In this document: one piece after another, positions 1 to 7,486 of the stretch | How the letters are laid out: each line of letters begins with the position of its first letter | Position numbering within the stretch: position 1 is the first letter of the stretch | Origin: Amoebidium appalachense | Lineage: Eukaryota; Ichthyosporea | DNA length: 64,000 nucleotides | Assembly: GCA_963693365.1 (NCBI GenBank) | Contig: CAVNZM010000008.1 | Span: forward strand, 9,734,001-9,798,000 | Reading direction: 5' to 3' | The notes under the pieces: model-generated | What the model saw: the letters and a program-made list of their open reading frames with translations, nothing else | Told to the model about the DNA's origin: nothing | Database searches by the model: none | Made by a program: the position numbers and the translations under genes

Positions 1-137
1 TGGTGCGCCCACTCGTTGCCGAACTGCCAGTCCCACAGTTGCTTTCGGTACTCGTCCCAGCGCACGAACTTCCACGGGTAGTCCGGGTTCTCCTTGAGAC
101 GCTCGATGTCGTCCTTTCCCCAGGTGATGTTGGCCAT
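1..137 (-). CDS. Unknown protein, N-terminal part only (runs off the window)
   Basis: The minus strand opens with ATG at 137 and reads without a stop to the window edge, giving about 45 residues that begin MANITWGKDD and are rich in Trp and charged residues. Its ATG overlaps the TGA of the aquaporin gene by one base (TGATG), so the two are probably cotranscribed. No motif is recognised. The start is supported by the tight coupling to the upstream gene rather than by homology. Confidence 0.5.
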   Translation of the reverse strand, partial: MANITWGKDDIERLKENPDYPWKFVRWDEYRKQLWDWQFGNEWAH

Positions 138-891
138 CAGTTACCATCCTCCCCATTAATTTGTGCACGCCGGGCCTGCAGCCAAAGCAGCGCGCGGGCG
201 GCCAGGGCACCAGCCACGCCGCCCAGCAGGGGGCCCCAGGAAGAAGATCCACAGGTGCTTGAGGTCGTGGCTGTCGCCAAACGTGGCCGCCGCAAGGCTG
301 CGTGCGGGGTTGATGGAGCAGCCGGTGACAGTGACCAACAGCATGTGCATGAGAAACACCACAGACCCGATGGCGAGAGGGGGAAATGACGGGCGCGACG
401 TCCTCAAGCTTGGGATGCTTGCATGCCAGCGACACCGTAAACACCAAGAACGCCGTGGCGAGCAACTCCATGGCCAGGGCCTCGGCCTGGGTGGTCCCGC
501 CGACAAGCCCGTTTGTTCCGAACGAGCCGTGGAGGGCGGGAGGCATGCCGGCCCGCAGCAACGCCGTGCCCACGATACCTCCGGTAAACTGGGCGGTGAA
601 GTAGAGCGGGAGAAGCACGGGGTCCAGCCAACCGGCGGCAACCATGCCCAGAGTCACCGCCGGGTTGACGTGGGCACCCGACACGGGGCCCAGCACGGCC
701 ACCAGCCCCCCAACAACACCCCCGAACCCGGCGGCCACAGCAAGGACGTCAGCGGCCGATGATGCACCGTGTGAGGTTTCACCCGTGGCCATGGCGATGC
801 CGATGGCGGTGAAGGTGAGCAGGGCGGTGCCGCAGAACTCGGCGATGAAGGTGGGTGCGTTGTGCAGGAGGAAGGACTTCACGCTCTGCAT
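137..891 (-). CDS. Aquaporin / MIP-family channel, interrupted by two frameshifts
   Basis: Starting at ATG 891 (MQSVKSFLLH) the minus strand encodes a major intrinsic protein with alternating hydrophobic segments. The first NPA loop is visible as SGAHVNPAVT (about residues 72-81). After a frame change near 376-388 (a G5 run on the plus strand) the second loop appears as GCSINPARSL. A second frame change near 229-237 (GGGGGCCCC) is needed to reach the natural C-terminus and the TGA at 137. Both NPA boxes and six-helix spacing fit a water or small-solute channel of about 250 residues. Chloroviruses are known to carry aquaglyceroporin-like proteins. Because both shifts lie at homopolymers, they may be sequence errors rather than true inactivation. 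It is the fourth gene of a minus-strand cluster starting at 2.4 kb. Confidence 0.85.
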
Positions 892-926
892 GGTTGAGTG
901 TGGCACACATTTTGTGGGGTGGTGGT

Positions 927-1757
927 TTATTTGGACTTTTTGAGGATCTCGCGGGGGCGCTCTACCAGCATGCCAAGGGAAGTGTGTGGGGGGACCAGGT
1001 GGATGATCTCGGTGGCGCTCTCCGTGGTGTTGTACGGCTCGCTTAGGAGCACCACGGAGTCGTACCCACGGGCCCGGGCCTCATTGATGAGGTCGAAGTC
1101 GTAGAAGTCAAAGTAGCCCGTTCCAACAATGGAGCTGTAGTGCGCGCCGCTGCGCATGAGCTCGACGAGTCTGTCCACCTCGGCCACGTAGTGCTTCTTG
1201 TTCTGCGTTTTGGAGAGCACCTGAGACACGAAGTACTGGTCGCCCGGATGGAAGGACTCTTTGGTCAGTCGGTTGTGGAAGTTCCAGTTTAGCTGCACCA
1301 GCGCGTCCAGCTTGGTTTTGGCCACCAGGGGGTTGGCCAGGTTCAGGTACAGGGCGGTGGTGTCTGGGGCGGCATAGTAAAAGGTATAGGTGGGGCCATT
1401 TGGTGCCTTGCGTACGTCACTGGCCCGTCCGAACCGCATGACCTCCACGTACCCCCTGCTAAACGACTCCAGTTTGGGAAACGGCCGCGTGGTGCACGTC
1501 GTCGAGGGCTCACGGTACAGCTTGTCCCGCCTACAGAATTTTGGCGGGTTTTTAAGAAGGAAGTAAGCGTTGCGCCTGCGCAGGTCGAATGGGCAGCTGT
1601 CGGTCTTGTGCACGGCCTTCATGTAGTGTGGGTTGCAGCGGCTGGCCTTGAGCTTGTCGTAGCTGAAGACGCGCTTGCGGGCGCTGCTGTTGAACAGGTG
1701 CTTGTACTCGGTGATGGGCCGTAGCGGCCTGCGCTCACGCGTGCTGGGTGCGTCCAT
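927..1757 (-). CDS. Unknown protein with an ADP-ribosyltransferase-like C-terminal region (tentative)
   Basis: The frame is open from 1814. I prefer the ATG at 1757 (MDAPSTRER) because it leaves 7 bases after the stop of the preceding gene, whereas the longer start would overlap that gene. The product is about 276 residues with a basic N-terminus. The C-terminal half contains the strings ALYLNLANPL, YFDFYDFDLINEARARGYDS and a following TEIIHLVPP. This order (YL-x-NPL, then GYDS, then an E-I/V strand) resembles ADP-ribosyltransferase-like domains of large phage and bacterial polyvalent proteins. That resemblance is by eye and the catalytic Glu cannot be assigned. It could equally be an unrelated virion protein. 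Same strand and close spacing to its neighbours suggest an operon-like cluster. Confidence 0.6.
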   Translation of the reverse strand: MDAPSTRERRPLRPITEYKHLFNSSARKRVFSYDKLKASRCNPHYMKAVHKTDSCPFDLRRRNAYFLLKNPPKFCRRDKLYREPSTTCTTRPFPKLESFSRGYVEVMRFGRASDVRKAPNGPTYTFYYAAPDTTALYLNLANPLVAKTKLDALVQLNWNFHNRLTKESFHPGDQYFVSQVLSKTQNKKHYVAEVDRLVELMRSGAHYSSIVGTGYFDFYDFDLINEARARGYDSVVLLSEPYNTTESATEIIHLVPPHTSLGMLVERPREILKKSK

Positions 1758-1764
1758 CGTGTTG

Positions 1765-1974
1765 TCAGTTGGCCTTCTTTTTTTGCTCGGGGGCCACCGC
1801 AGCCGCCTTGGCACTGCGCGACCGGAAAATCTCCTCGTACATCTTCTCCATGGACGGCCGCGGGGTCTGCTCGGTCACCTCCCTGCCGTTGAGCTGCAGG
1901 TACGTGATCAGTTGGGCAGTGGAAAGGTGGTCGGCCAGACCCACGTGTGGGGACGTGCGGGCGTGCTTGCGCAT
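1765..1974 (-). CDS. Small charged protein of unknown function
   Basis: A 69-residue minus-strand frame begins MRKHARTSPH and ends in a Lys-rich tail (EQKKKAN). It sits 30 bases after the upstream gene and 7 bases before the next, in the same direction, which is the main argument that it is real. The central part is predicted helical, with no membrane segment or recognised motif. No function can be assigned. Confidence 0.5.
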   Translation of the reverse strand: MRKHARTSPHVGLADHLSTAQLITYLQLNGREVTEQTPRPSMEKMYEEIFRSRSAKAAAVAPEQKKKAN

Positions 1975-2004
1975 GTTCTACAGGAGGGGGAACAATTTAC
2001 AACT

Positions 2005-2388
2005 TTACTCAAGCACCCGCCCGGGGTTCAGCAGCACCAGGGCCTCCTTGGGCCCGCCCTGGGCCTTGCTGCCCCGCACGTACCAGCCGTCCACGCCGAA
2101 CGCCTGGCACAGCGTGCGTGCGCGGCGCTGCTGCACGGCCGTCAGCTTCGTGCGCTGCGAGAGCGCCAGCAGGAGCTGCTTCTCGGGGCTGGGCTGCCCG
2201 AGGTCGGGGAGGAGCAGCGTGATGTCGGTCTTGACGGTGTACTGGACGGCATGGACGCCCCTCTTCGCGAGGTGCGTGCCGTTGCTGAGGATGCGGGCGC
2301 CCTTACGGATAGCGAGGGTGACGTTGCCGTTGAAGTGGCGGGAGTTGCACATCTTGCGGTCGAGACACAACCCGTTCGGTGCGGGCAT
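2005..2388 (-). CDS. Unknown protein, first gene of the minus-strand cluster
   Basis: The frame encodes 127 residues from ATG 2388, or 115 residues if translation starts at the second Met at 2352 (MCNSRHFNGN). It contains a central hydrophobic patch (TDITLLLPDL) and a helical basic stretch rich in Gln and Arg (LTAVQQRRARTL). I see no signal peptide, no transmembrane helix and no known motif. The divergent MSV199 gene starts 130 bases away on the other strand, so the 2389-2518 interval probably holds promoters for both directions. Only the plus-strand one has a clear TATA-type box. Confidence 0.55.
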   Translation of the reverse strand: MPAPNGLCLDRKMCNSRHFNGNVTLAIRKGARILSNGTHLAKRGVHAVQYTVKTDITLLLPDLGQPSPEKQLLLALSQRTKLTAVQQRRARTLCQAFGVDGWYVRGSKAQGGPKEALVLLNPGRVLE

Positions 2389-2471
2389 TTACGAGGGGCT
2401 TGCATTATGTGAGGTGCTTTCGGCTTGGCACGCTGCGGCTGTTGGTTTTTGCACTTCAAGGGCTTCCTGGC

Positions 2472-2485
2472 GAAGGTATAAAAGG
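2472..2485 (+). promoter_or_regulatory. TATA-type promoter of the MSV199 gene
   Basis: GAAGGTATAAAAGG lies 34 bases before the ATG at 2519. It is the best match to a motif found before at least six genes of the left block. Confidence 0.75.
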
Positions 2486-2518
2486 CCAACACACTCCCAC
2501 AGGAGCTCAGTCTGCAAC

Positions 2519-3739
2519 ATGGCACTCCCTCCACCTTCATCTACTCTGACCTCTACCCTGGGGCCCAAGGCTGCACTGCTCGGCGAGTTCGCCAAGTTCT
2601 GGGACCTGGACGGCGACATCGACGAGCTGGCCATCAACGAGGAGCTGAGCGGGGCCCGTGTGGGTGCGCTTATTTATGACTTCAAAGAAGAGAGAGATAC
2701 CAGGAAAAGGATCATCCGTTCTCTTCGAAGCATGCCCTGTCTTGTCTATGACATCGACTACAAGACCACGGAGGTCACGAGGTATGAAATCTTGCATAGG
2801 GAGGAAATTTTATCAAATGGGAATTCGCGACCCGTTGGTCGCAAACTAACAATCGATAACAAACATGCATGACATTCTTGTTTATTTGATTTAAACAGGT
2901 TTAATCCAACAACCAAGTACCGGGACCCGAAAGTCCCGGTTTTTGATTAGTCGACGAATGTATTAAAATTTAACTTCAATTAACCAGTTTACCACATTCA
3001 CAGGTCCTCAAACCGCGGCCCTACCCCCTTGGAGGTTTTCATGAACGTGAGGTCCTTCAAGCTGTTGGTTATGATGGTGGAGACATCAGTTGGTCAGGCT
3101 GTGCGTAACTACTACTTGACTGTGGAGCAAGCCTTCAAGGTACTGCACCGCCAGAACCGTGCGCAGGTCGAGGCCGCTCTGGCCGAGGCAACCGCGCGTG
3201 CCCTTGAGCACGAGACCCGCACCATGCAGCTGTCCAACAACCTGGAGAAGATGGAGCAGTGGTACACGCAGACGGCAGAGCTTCTGGACTCCGCCAACGA
3301 GCGCCTGGCAATGCACGAGTGCGACGATGACCACCCCCAGCGCATCGTGTCCCTTCCCCCTGGAACAATCCCTGCGGCTCGCTGCATGGAGACCGACTAC
3401 GGGAGAGAGCTGGCCCGCAAGGTGTTCCATGACGCAGCCATAGTGCTGTGGCGCAACCACGAGGAGTTCGAGCACCGGTTTGACCCCAGCTACTGGAACA
3501 CGTTCATCAAGTGGCACATGAATGTGGACGTCGATCAGGGCATGTACCGCTCGCACATCAACGTGTACACCGCCATGTGTAAGGCCGCAAACGTCCTGCA
3601 CGGGGTGCCCAAGATTACCCACCTGACCTACACCCAGCTCTATGATGTGCTGCGCCGCCTGGTGCAGATGGACTGCGGCCTGGTGCAGAAGACCGAACTC
3701 GAGTTGGTGTTCGGTGACCAGATCTACATCCCTCTTTAG
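2519..3739 (+). CDS. MSV199/KilA-type DNA-binding protein, two exons
   Basis: Exon 1 (2519-2781) and exon 2 (3004-3739) join in frame to give about 332 residues. Exon 1 starts MALPPPSSTL and contains FWDLDGDIDELA. The joined product then reads CLVYDIDYKTTEVTR followed by SSNRGPTPLEVFMNVRSFK, LLVMMVETSVGQAVRNYY and LTVEQAFK. That order (DY, RGxPxE, xFKxLxM, Tx4AxxIRxYYxxxE) is the hallmark of the MSV199 domain of iridovirus, ascovirus and other large DNA virus proteins, normally followed by a coiled coil. Here an Ala/Glu-rich helix does follow (residues about 130-200) before a C-terminal domain of unknown fold. The domain spans the exon junction, so splicing is required to make it. Likely role: DNA binding or regulation. 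Confidence 0.8.
2782..3003 (+). other. Spliceosomal-type intron in the MSV199 gene
   Basis: The 222-bp segment starts GTATGA and ends TTCACAG, is AT-rich compared with its GC-rich flanks, and contains TTAAC-type branch-point candidates about 25-35 bases before the 3' end. Removing it joins ACG-AG to G-TCC, restoring an MSV199 domain whose two halves are each incomplete. It also contains a perfect 8-bp hairpin (ACCGGGAC/GTCCCGGT, about 2920-2941) followed by TTTTT. Confidence 0.75.
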
Positions 3740-3847
3740 AGGGTTCGGGGGGGGTCGTGTTAATTTTTAGCCATTGGCTTGAACCATTTTTGACACCCGT
3801 GGGTGTAGAAATTCTGATGATTTGATTGGTCCGTATTGTCTCACTTC

Positions 3848-3976
3848 TCAAATAAAGTACCCGTTCAGTTCGTTCAGCAGGTTCAGCAGCATGGCCGCAA
3901 ACAGCACGAACGTGGCAATCAGTCGCGCGTACTTGAGCTTGTAGTCAAACGTCCATTGGTCGGGCAGGAGCTTCAT
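3848..3976 (-). CDS. 42-residue single-pass membrane protein
   Basis: ATG 3976 (MKLLPDQWTF) to TGA 3848 encodes a 42-residue peptide with one clear hydrophobic segment (LIATFVLFAAMLLNLL, about residues 19-34) and a short C-terminal tail. It lies 49 bases downstream of the coiled-coil gene on the same strand. Small single-pass proteins of this sort are common virion-membrane components in large DNA viruses, but no specific homologue is recognised. Confidence 0.5.
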   Translation of the reverse strand: MKLLPDQWTFDYKLKYARLIATFVLFAAMLLNLLNELNGYFI

Positions 3977-4025
3977 GTTGCTTCAGCCCCATATTTTATT
4001 GCCTGGTTGCCCCGTCCCCACCCCC

Positions 4026-5168
4026 TTACCCCTCCTTCGTCTCCTTGCCCTGGTTCAACATCTCCGCCAGCCTTCGCTTGCGCGCCTGCATGCGCGTGCG
4101 CGTCTCCTGGTCCACGTAGTCGTCGTCGTCCGAGGTCTCGACGTCCTCGCCGGCCGCCCGGCGTGACTCGCGGTCGGTGACGTAGGCGCCGTAGAGGTCC
4201 GTGATGACCCGTGCGTCCTTGTTGATGGGATGCGGGAACCCGGCCACCAGCTCCGGCAGCCGCGGCGTGCACTTCTGCACGCGCACGCGCACGTACTGCA
4301 CGCGGAGCATCTCGTAGCGCGCGAGCAGCGTCTCGTGGTCGTCCTTGAGCTTGTTGAACTGGATCTCCTTCTGCTGCAGCGCGGCCACGCGGGCGTTGAG
4401 GTGGCGGATGTGCTCGACGTAGCGCTCGCACTCGGGGTTGCTGCGCTTCATCTTCTCCAGTTGGTCCTTGAGCAGCTCGTTCTCGCGCTTGGCCGCGTGC
4501 AGCTGGCCCTTGTCCTCCACCGTCTCCTTGAGCGACTTGTAGTTGGCCCGCAGCTCCACCAGCTCGCGGTTGTTGGTCTCGGCGTTCTGGATGGACTCGC
4601 GTGCCTCGCGCAGGTCCAGCATGATCGCACGGGCGGTGGACTCGTCCACGCCCTTGCGCTGCAGCGTGCTCTGGTCGCCGATGCCCTGCAGGATGTGCAC
4701 CAACACGTTGGCAATCTTGCGTGTGAGCGCGCCGTTGCTGCGGTTGGTCCCGTTCAGCTGCTCGCGGAACCGGGACATGTCAATGGGCAACTTCCACACG
4801 ACCTCCTTCGAGTCCTTGTTTATATTCCCGTCCTTGTCCAAAGTGGGCATGTCCGAAAACGCCAGCTCCACAGCCATTGTAGCAGTGGAGTTGTCACTGG
4901 CAAATGATTGCAGGGCAGTTTCGATGGCCGGCGGGAGTTTGTTGTAGATGTCGCCGATCACTTTCTGGTGGCTCGAGATGACGGCGTTGTTTTGGTTCAA
5001 CAGCTTGGCGATCATATCGGTTACACTCTTGATGTCCTGTGTTTGCACGATGCCACTCGGCCCTCCACCCCCAAACTTCAATTTCGTGAGGATCTCTATA
5101 GCCCTGTTAAGATCATCCTGGCTCATGCTCATTTGCTCTTGCCCCACATAATGCAGCTTTGGCCACAC
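4026..5168 (-). CDS. Coiled-coil protein, possibly structural
   Basis: The frame gives 380 residues from ATG 5168; a downstream Met at 5132 (MSMSQDDL) would give 368 and leave more room for the divergent neighbour. The first third (IEILTKLKF, then DMIAKLLNQNN) is mixed helical. Residues about 175-305 form a long heptad-rich coiled coil (REARESIQNAETNNREL, then AKRENELLKDQLEKMKR). The C-terminus has an acidic patch (SDDDDYVDQE) followed by basic residues. No enzymatic motif is present. The pattern suits a scaffold or virion core protein; this is inference from composition. It is separated by only 27 bases from the divergent membrane-protein gene at 5196. Confidence 0.75.
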   Translation of the reverse strand: MWPKLHYVGQEQMSMSQDDLNRAIEILTKLKFGGGGPSGIVQTQDIKSVTDMIAKLLNQNNAVISSHQKVIGDIYNKLPPAIETALQSFASDNSTATMAVELAFSDMPTLDKDGNINKDSKEVVWKLPIDMSRFREQLNGTNRSNGALTRKIANVLVHILQGIGDQSTLQRKGVDESTARAIMLDLREARESIQNAETNNRELVELRANYKSLKETVEDKGQLHAAKRENELLKDQLEKMKRSNPECERYVEHIRHLNARVAALQQKEIQFNKLKDDHETLLARYEMLRVQYVRVRVQKCTPRLPELVAGFPHPINKDARVITDLYGAYVTDRESRRAAGEDVETSDDDDYVDQETRTRMQARKRRLAEMLNQGKETKEG

Positions 5169-5195
5169 CCCACCGCATTATTCCCTTGGTCAACA

Positions 5196-5426
5196 ATGTC
5201 CGTGCTCGCCAACGTGATGATGTTTGTCTTCTGGGCGCTCGCCGTCGGCTCCATGGCCGGGTTCATGAGCCTGTACAGCGCCATGACGAAGGAGAAGTGC
5301 GTCGAGGCCGCCGTGAAGAACAGGTACGAGGCCTCGAACACTGCCGTGATGGTGGCCCTGGTGGTCACCGTGTTTGCGTACCTCATCTACGGCGTGTACG
5401 CGTCGGCCTCCTCCGCGCAGGTATAA
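5196..5426 (+). CDS. Two-pass membrane protein, 76 residues
   Basis: ATG 5196 begins MSVLANVMMFVFWALAVGSM, a first hydrophobic segment. A charged loop (TKEKCVEAAVKNRYE) follows, then a second segment (AVMVALVVTVFAYLIYGVY). The short hairpin topology resembles many small envelope proteins of large DNA viruses, though no family is identified. Its TAA stop lies inside the TATA box of the next gene (GGTATAAAG), so the two genes are packed as tightly as possible. Confidence 0.65.
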   Translation: MSVLANVMMFVFWALAVGSMAGFMSLYSAMTKEKCVEAAVKNRYEASNTAVMVALVVTVFAYLIYGVYASASSAQV

Positions 5427-5430
5427 AGGG
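5418..5430 (+). promoter_or_regulatory. TATA-type promoter of the myristoylated-protein gene
   Basis: CAGGTATAAAGGG lies 33 bases before ATG 5464 and overlaps the stop codon of the preceding gene. It is a slightly weaker match to the shared promoter motif. Confidence 0.6.
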
Positions 5431-5463
5431 AGCTCGTCCGCAATTGTTGCGCCCAGTCTCAGT

Positions 5464-5856
5464 ATGGGTGCCGTCGCCTCGCAGCCCATCGTGTGCGCGC
5501 CGGTGCAGACCTTCTTCGTCACCACGGACGCCGACTGCTCGCCCGTCCTGGTCACCAACCGTCTCATGGGCACGCTGACCGTGGACTCGACCCGCGTGAC
5601 CGTGTGGGCGTCCACGCGCCCGCTCTACTTTCTGCCCACCACGGGCCTCAAGGCCATGCCCCCGGACCAGTACCTGCCGGCGGCCGTGCAGCACGGCTGC
5701 GACGCACTGCTGGCGAACCGGCTGGTGCTGGGGGGCGACCCCGAGTCGCTGGGGCTCGTGCGCCTGGCCGACATGACGCCGCGCGAGTTCAAGCAGTACC
5801 GGCCGATCTTCGTGTCCGGCACCGTCACCACGTCCATCACCGTGCCGCAGCTCTAG
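5464..5856 (+). CDS. N-myristoylated protein of unknown function
   Basis: The 130-residue product starts MGAVASQ, a textbook N-myristoylation signal (Gly2, Ser6), and has no transmembrane helix, so it probably attaches to membranes through the lipid. The start is fixed by the promoter box 33 bases upstream. The rest is beta-rich (FFVTTDADCSPVLVTNR, then TVDSTRVTVWAS) and ends TSITVPQL. The MGAxAS start recalls myristoylated virion membrane proteins of poxviruses, but the body of the protein shows no recognisable similarity and lacks their transmembrane segment and cysteine set. Its last 20 bases overlap the 3' end of the convergent Nudix gene. Confidence 0.7.
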   Translation: MGAVASQPIVCAPVQTFFVTTDADCSPVLVTNRLMGTLTVDSTRVTVWASTRPLYFLPTTGLKAMPPDQYLPAAVQHGCDALLANRLVLGGDPESLGLVRLADMTPREFKQYRPIFVSGTVTTSITVPQL

Positions 5857-6514
5857 GCGTCATAGTCTCGCACCACGCCAGGTCCTTGAGGAACAGCCCC
5901 ATGTTGAAGTACTGCACCAGGCTGTTGAGTCCCGCCAGGAACGGCCGCCGAAACATCGGGTTGCCGGCCATCCCCGGCACCGGGTGGTTCCAGCGCGACT
6001 TGAGCGCCACCTCGAACACCTCGTCCGCGAGGAACCACTGCATGTTGCGCTTCTCCAGGAAGTCGTACTTGACGCGCAGCGTGCCGTCGCGCACCTCTGT
6101 CGACCCCGGCAGAGCCAGCTGGCCTGCCGACAGCGCCTGGCGCGCAGCCCGGAACCGGTGCGGCAGGTGCGGGTCAAATGGGATCTGCACCATATACGTA
6201 ATAAAGTAGCGGTTCTGACCGGCCGCTCCCGCAAACCTGAGCACGTACGCCCGGTCCCGCAGGATGCCCTCGAGCATCGGGCGGGGGATCACAGTGTCCA
6301 GTGTCTCCTCGTAGAACTCCATGACCGTGGTCTCCTCCACGGTCAGGCCCGCCTTGAGCCTCCCGCCAAACACCCCGTACCTCCCGTCACTGTCCTCCTG
6401 TCCGAGGAGGAACAGCACGCGACGGTCGTGCACGGCGTAGGGTAGTACGCCGGCGCCGATGATGCGACAGTCATCGTCGTGGTAGGGGATGCACATGTCC
6501 AGGACCTTCATCAA
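5837..6514 (-). CDS. Nudix hydrolase-like protein
   Basis: The 225-residue product begins MMKVLDMCIPYHDDD; later Met codons at 6511 and 6496 are possible starts. A Nudix fold is indicated by IIGAGVLPYAV, then YGVFGGRLKAG and EETTVMEFYEETLD. The Nudix box is degenerate: Gly51, Glu66, Glu69 and Glu70 are present, but the expected first Glu is Leu57 and the Arg is Met65. The core metal-binding EE is kept, so activity is possible. In nucleocytoplasmic viruses Nudix proteins often act as mRNA-decapping enzymes; whether this one does is not shown by sequence. The gene is convergent with the myristoylated-protein gene and overlaps it by 20 bases. Confidence 0.75.
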   Translation of the reverse strand: MMKVLDMCIPYHDDDCRIIGAGVLPYAVHDRRVLFLLGQEDSDGRYGVFGGRLKAGLTVEETTVMEFYEETLDTVIPRPMLEGILRDRAYVLRFAGAAGQNRYFITYMVQIPFDPHLPHRFRAARQALSAGQLALPGSTEVRDGTLRVKYDFLEKRNMQWFLADEVFEVALKSRWNHPVPGMAGNPMFRRPFLAGLNSLVQYFNMGLFLKDLAWCETMTPRAAAR

Positions 6515-6599
6515 GTGGAGGGGAGATAATCTGGGGTGGGGTCGGTGCCAAACTCACCAGAAACTTGGGGGCGAGCGCGCCCGGCCGGTCTGGGTGAAT

Positions 6600-7090
6600 A
6601 TCGGGTGAACCAGGGTGGCTTCAGCGCGAAGGGGTCAAAAAACGGTCAAAGCAGCGCAGGTTTGGCCAATATCAGGTGAAGCTAGCGCGAAGTTGGTGAA
6701 TATTCAATGAAGAGGCAGGTGCACGGTTCTCCAATAAACGGTCAAAGCAGCGCAGGGTTTGCCAATATCCGATCGACCAAAAACAAATCCTCGGTCAATA
6801 TCCGGTGAACCCCAATTCGTGTACGACGAAAATCCTAGTAAACACAAAACTAAATTGGCGCCATCCCCGGCCAATATCCAGCGAACCCAAAAACGAAGTC
6901 GCGCGACCCCCAGCCAATATCCAGTGAACCCCAAAATGATGTCGCGCGATCCCCAGCCAAAATCCGGTGAACCCCAAAACGATGTCGCGCGATCCCCAGC
7001 CAAAATCCGGTGAACCCCAAAATGATGTCGCGCGACCCCCAGCCAATATCCAGTGAACCAAAACAGAACCTCAGTCAATATCGATCGATC
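6600..7090. repeat. Intergenic tandem repeats, 43-bp period, with degenerate outer copies
   Basis: Four near-identical 43-bp units start at 6898, 6941, 6984 and 7027, each containing GTCGCGCGA, CCAGCCAA and a GTGAACCCCAAAA tail. Degenerate copies extend to about 6600 and 7090. The block shares AACGGTCAAAGC, GCTAGCGCGAAGT and GTGAATATTCAA modules with 30085-30160. No gene is credible in 6515-7486; the frames crossing it simply translate the repeat. Confidence 0.8.
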
Positions 7091-7486
7091 CACGGAGCAT
7101 CCCTTTCAATAATGCTTGAATCAGATTCACCCGCTATTCGATCTGATTGGTCGAAAACGGCCAAGATCAATCGAGCCCGGGATTCACACTCTGACCAATC
7201 AGAACGCGCAGAAATTCAAAGCCAGTGCTCCGATGTTTCAGCCAATCAGAGCGCCCCACATTAGATCACGAGACCCAGCCAGTCTGTTTCAACTCATTCG
7301 CAAATATCTTTATTTATTTTGAGAGTGGCTAGGTGCGCTCCAAATAAAAAAAATGCAATGCAATCCCGTTGGACCAAACTTGCATCCCGGGCCCCGAATT
7401 TTACACACCTGGCCAGCCAGATGATACAAAACACACCCGAACCCGCCATCCCCACAGCAGCCCTGCCAATTGTTGGGGATGACAGG

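Noticed and set aside
4230-4907. 225-codon plus-strand Leu/Val/His-rich frame
   Set aside because: It is the antisense shadow of the coiled-coil gene at 4026-5168.
6704-7093. Trp/Gly-rich frame in the 43-bp repeat region
   Set aside because: The protein only mirrors the DNA repeat, and all shifted frames are equally open.
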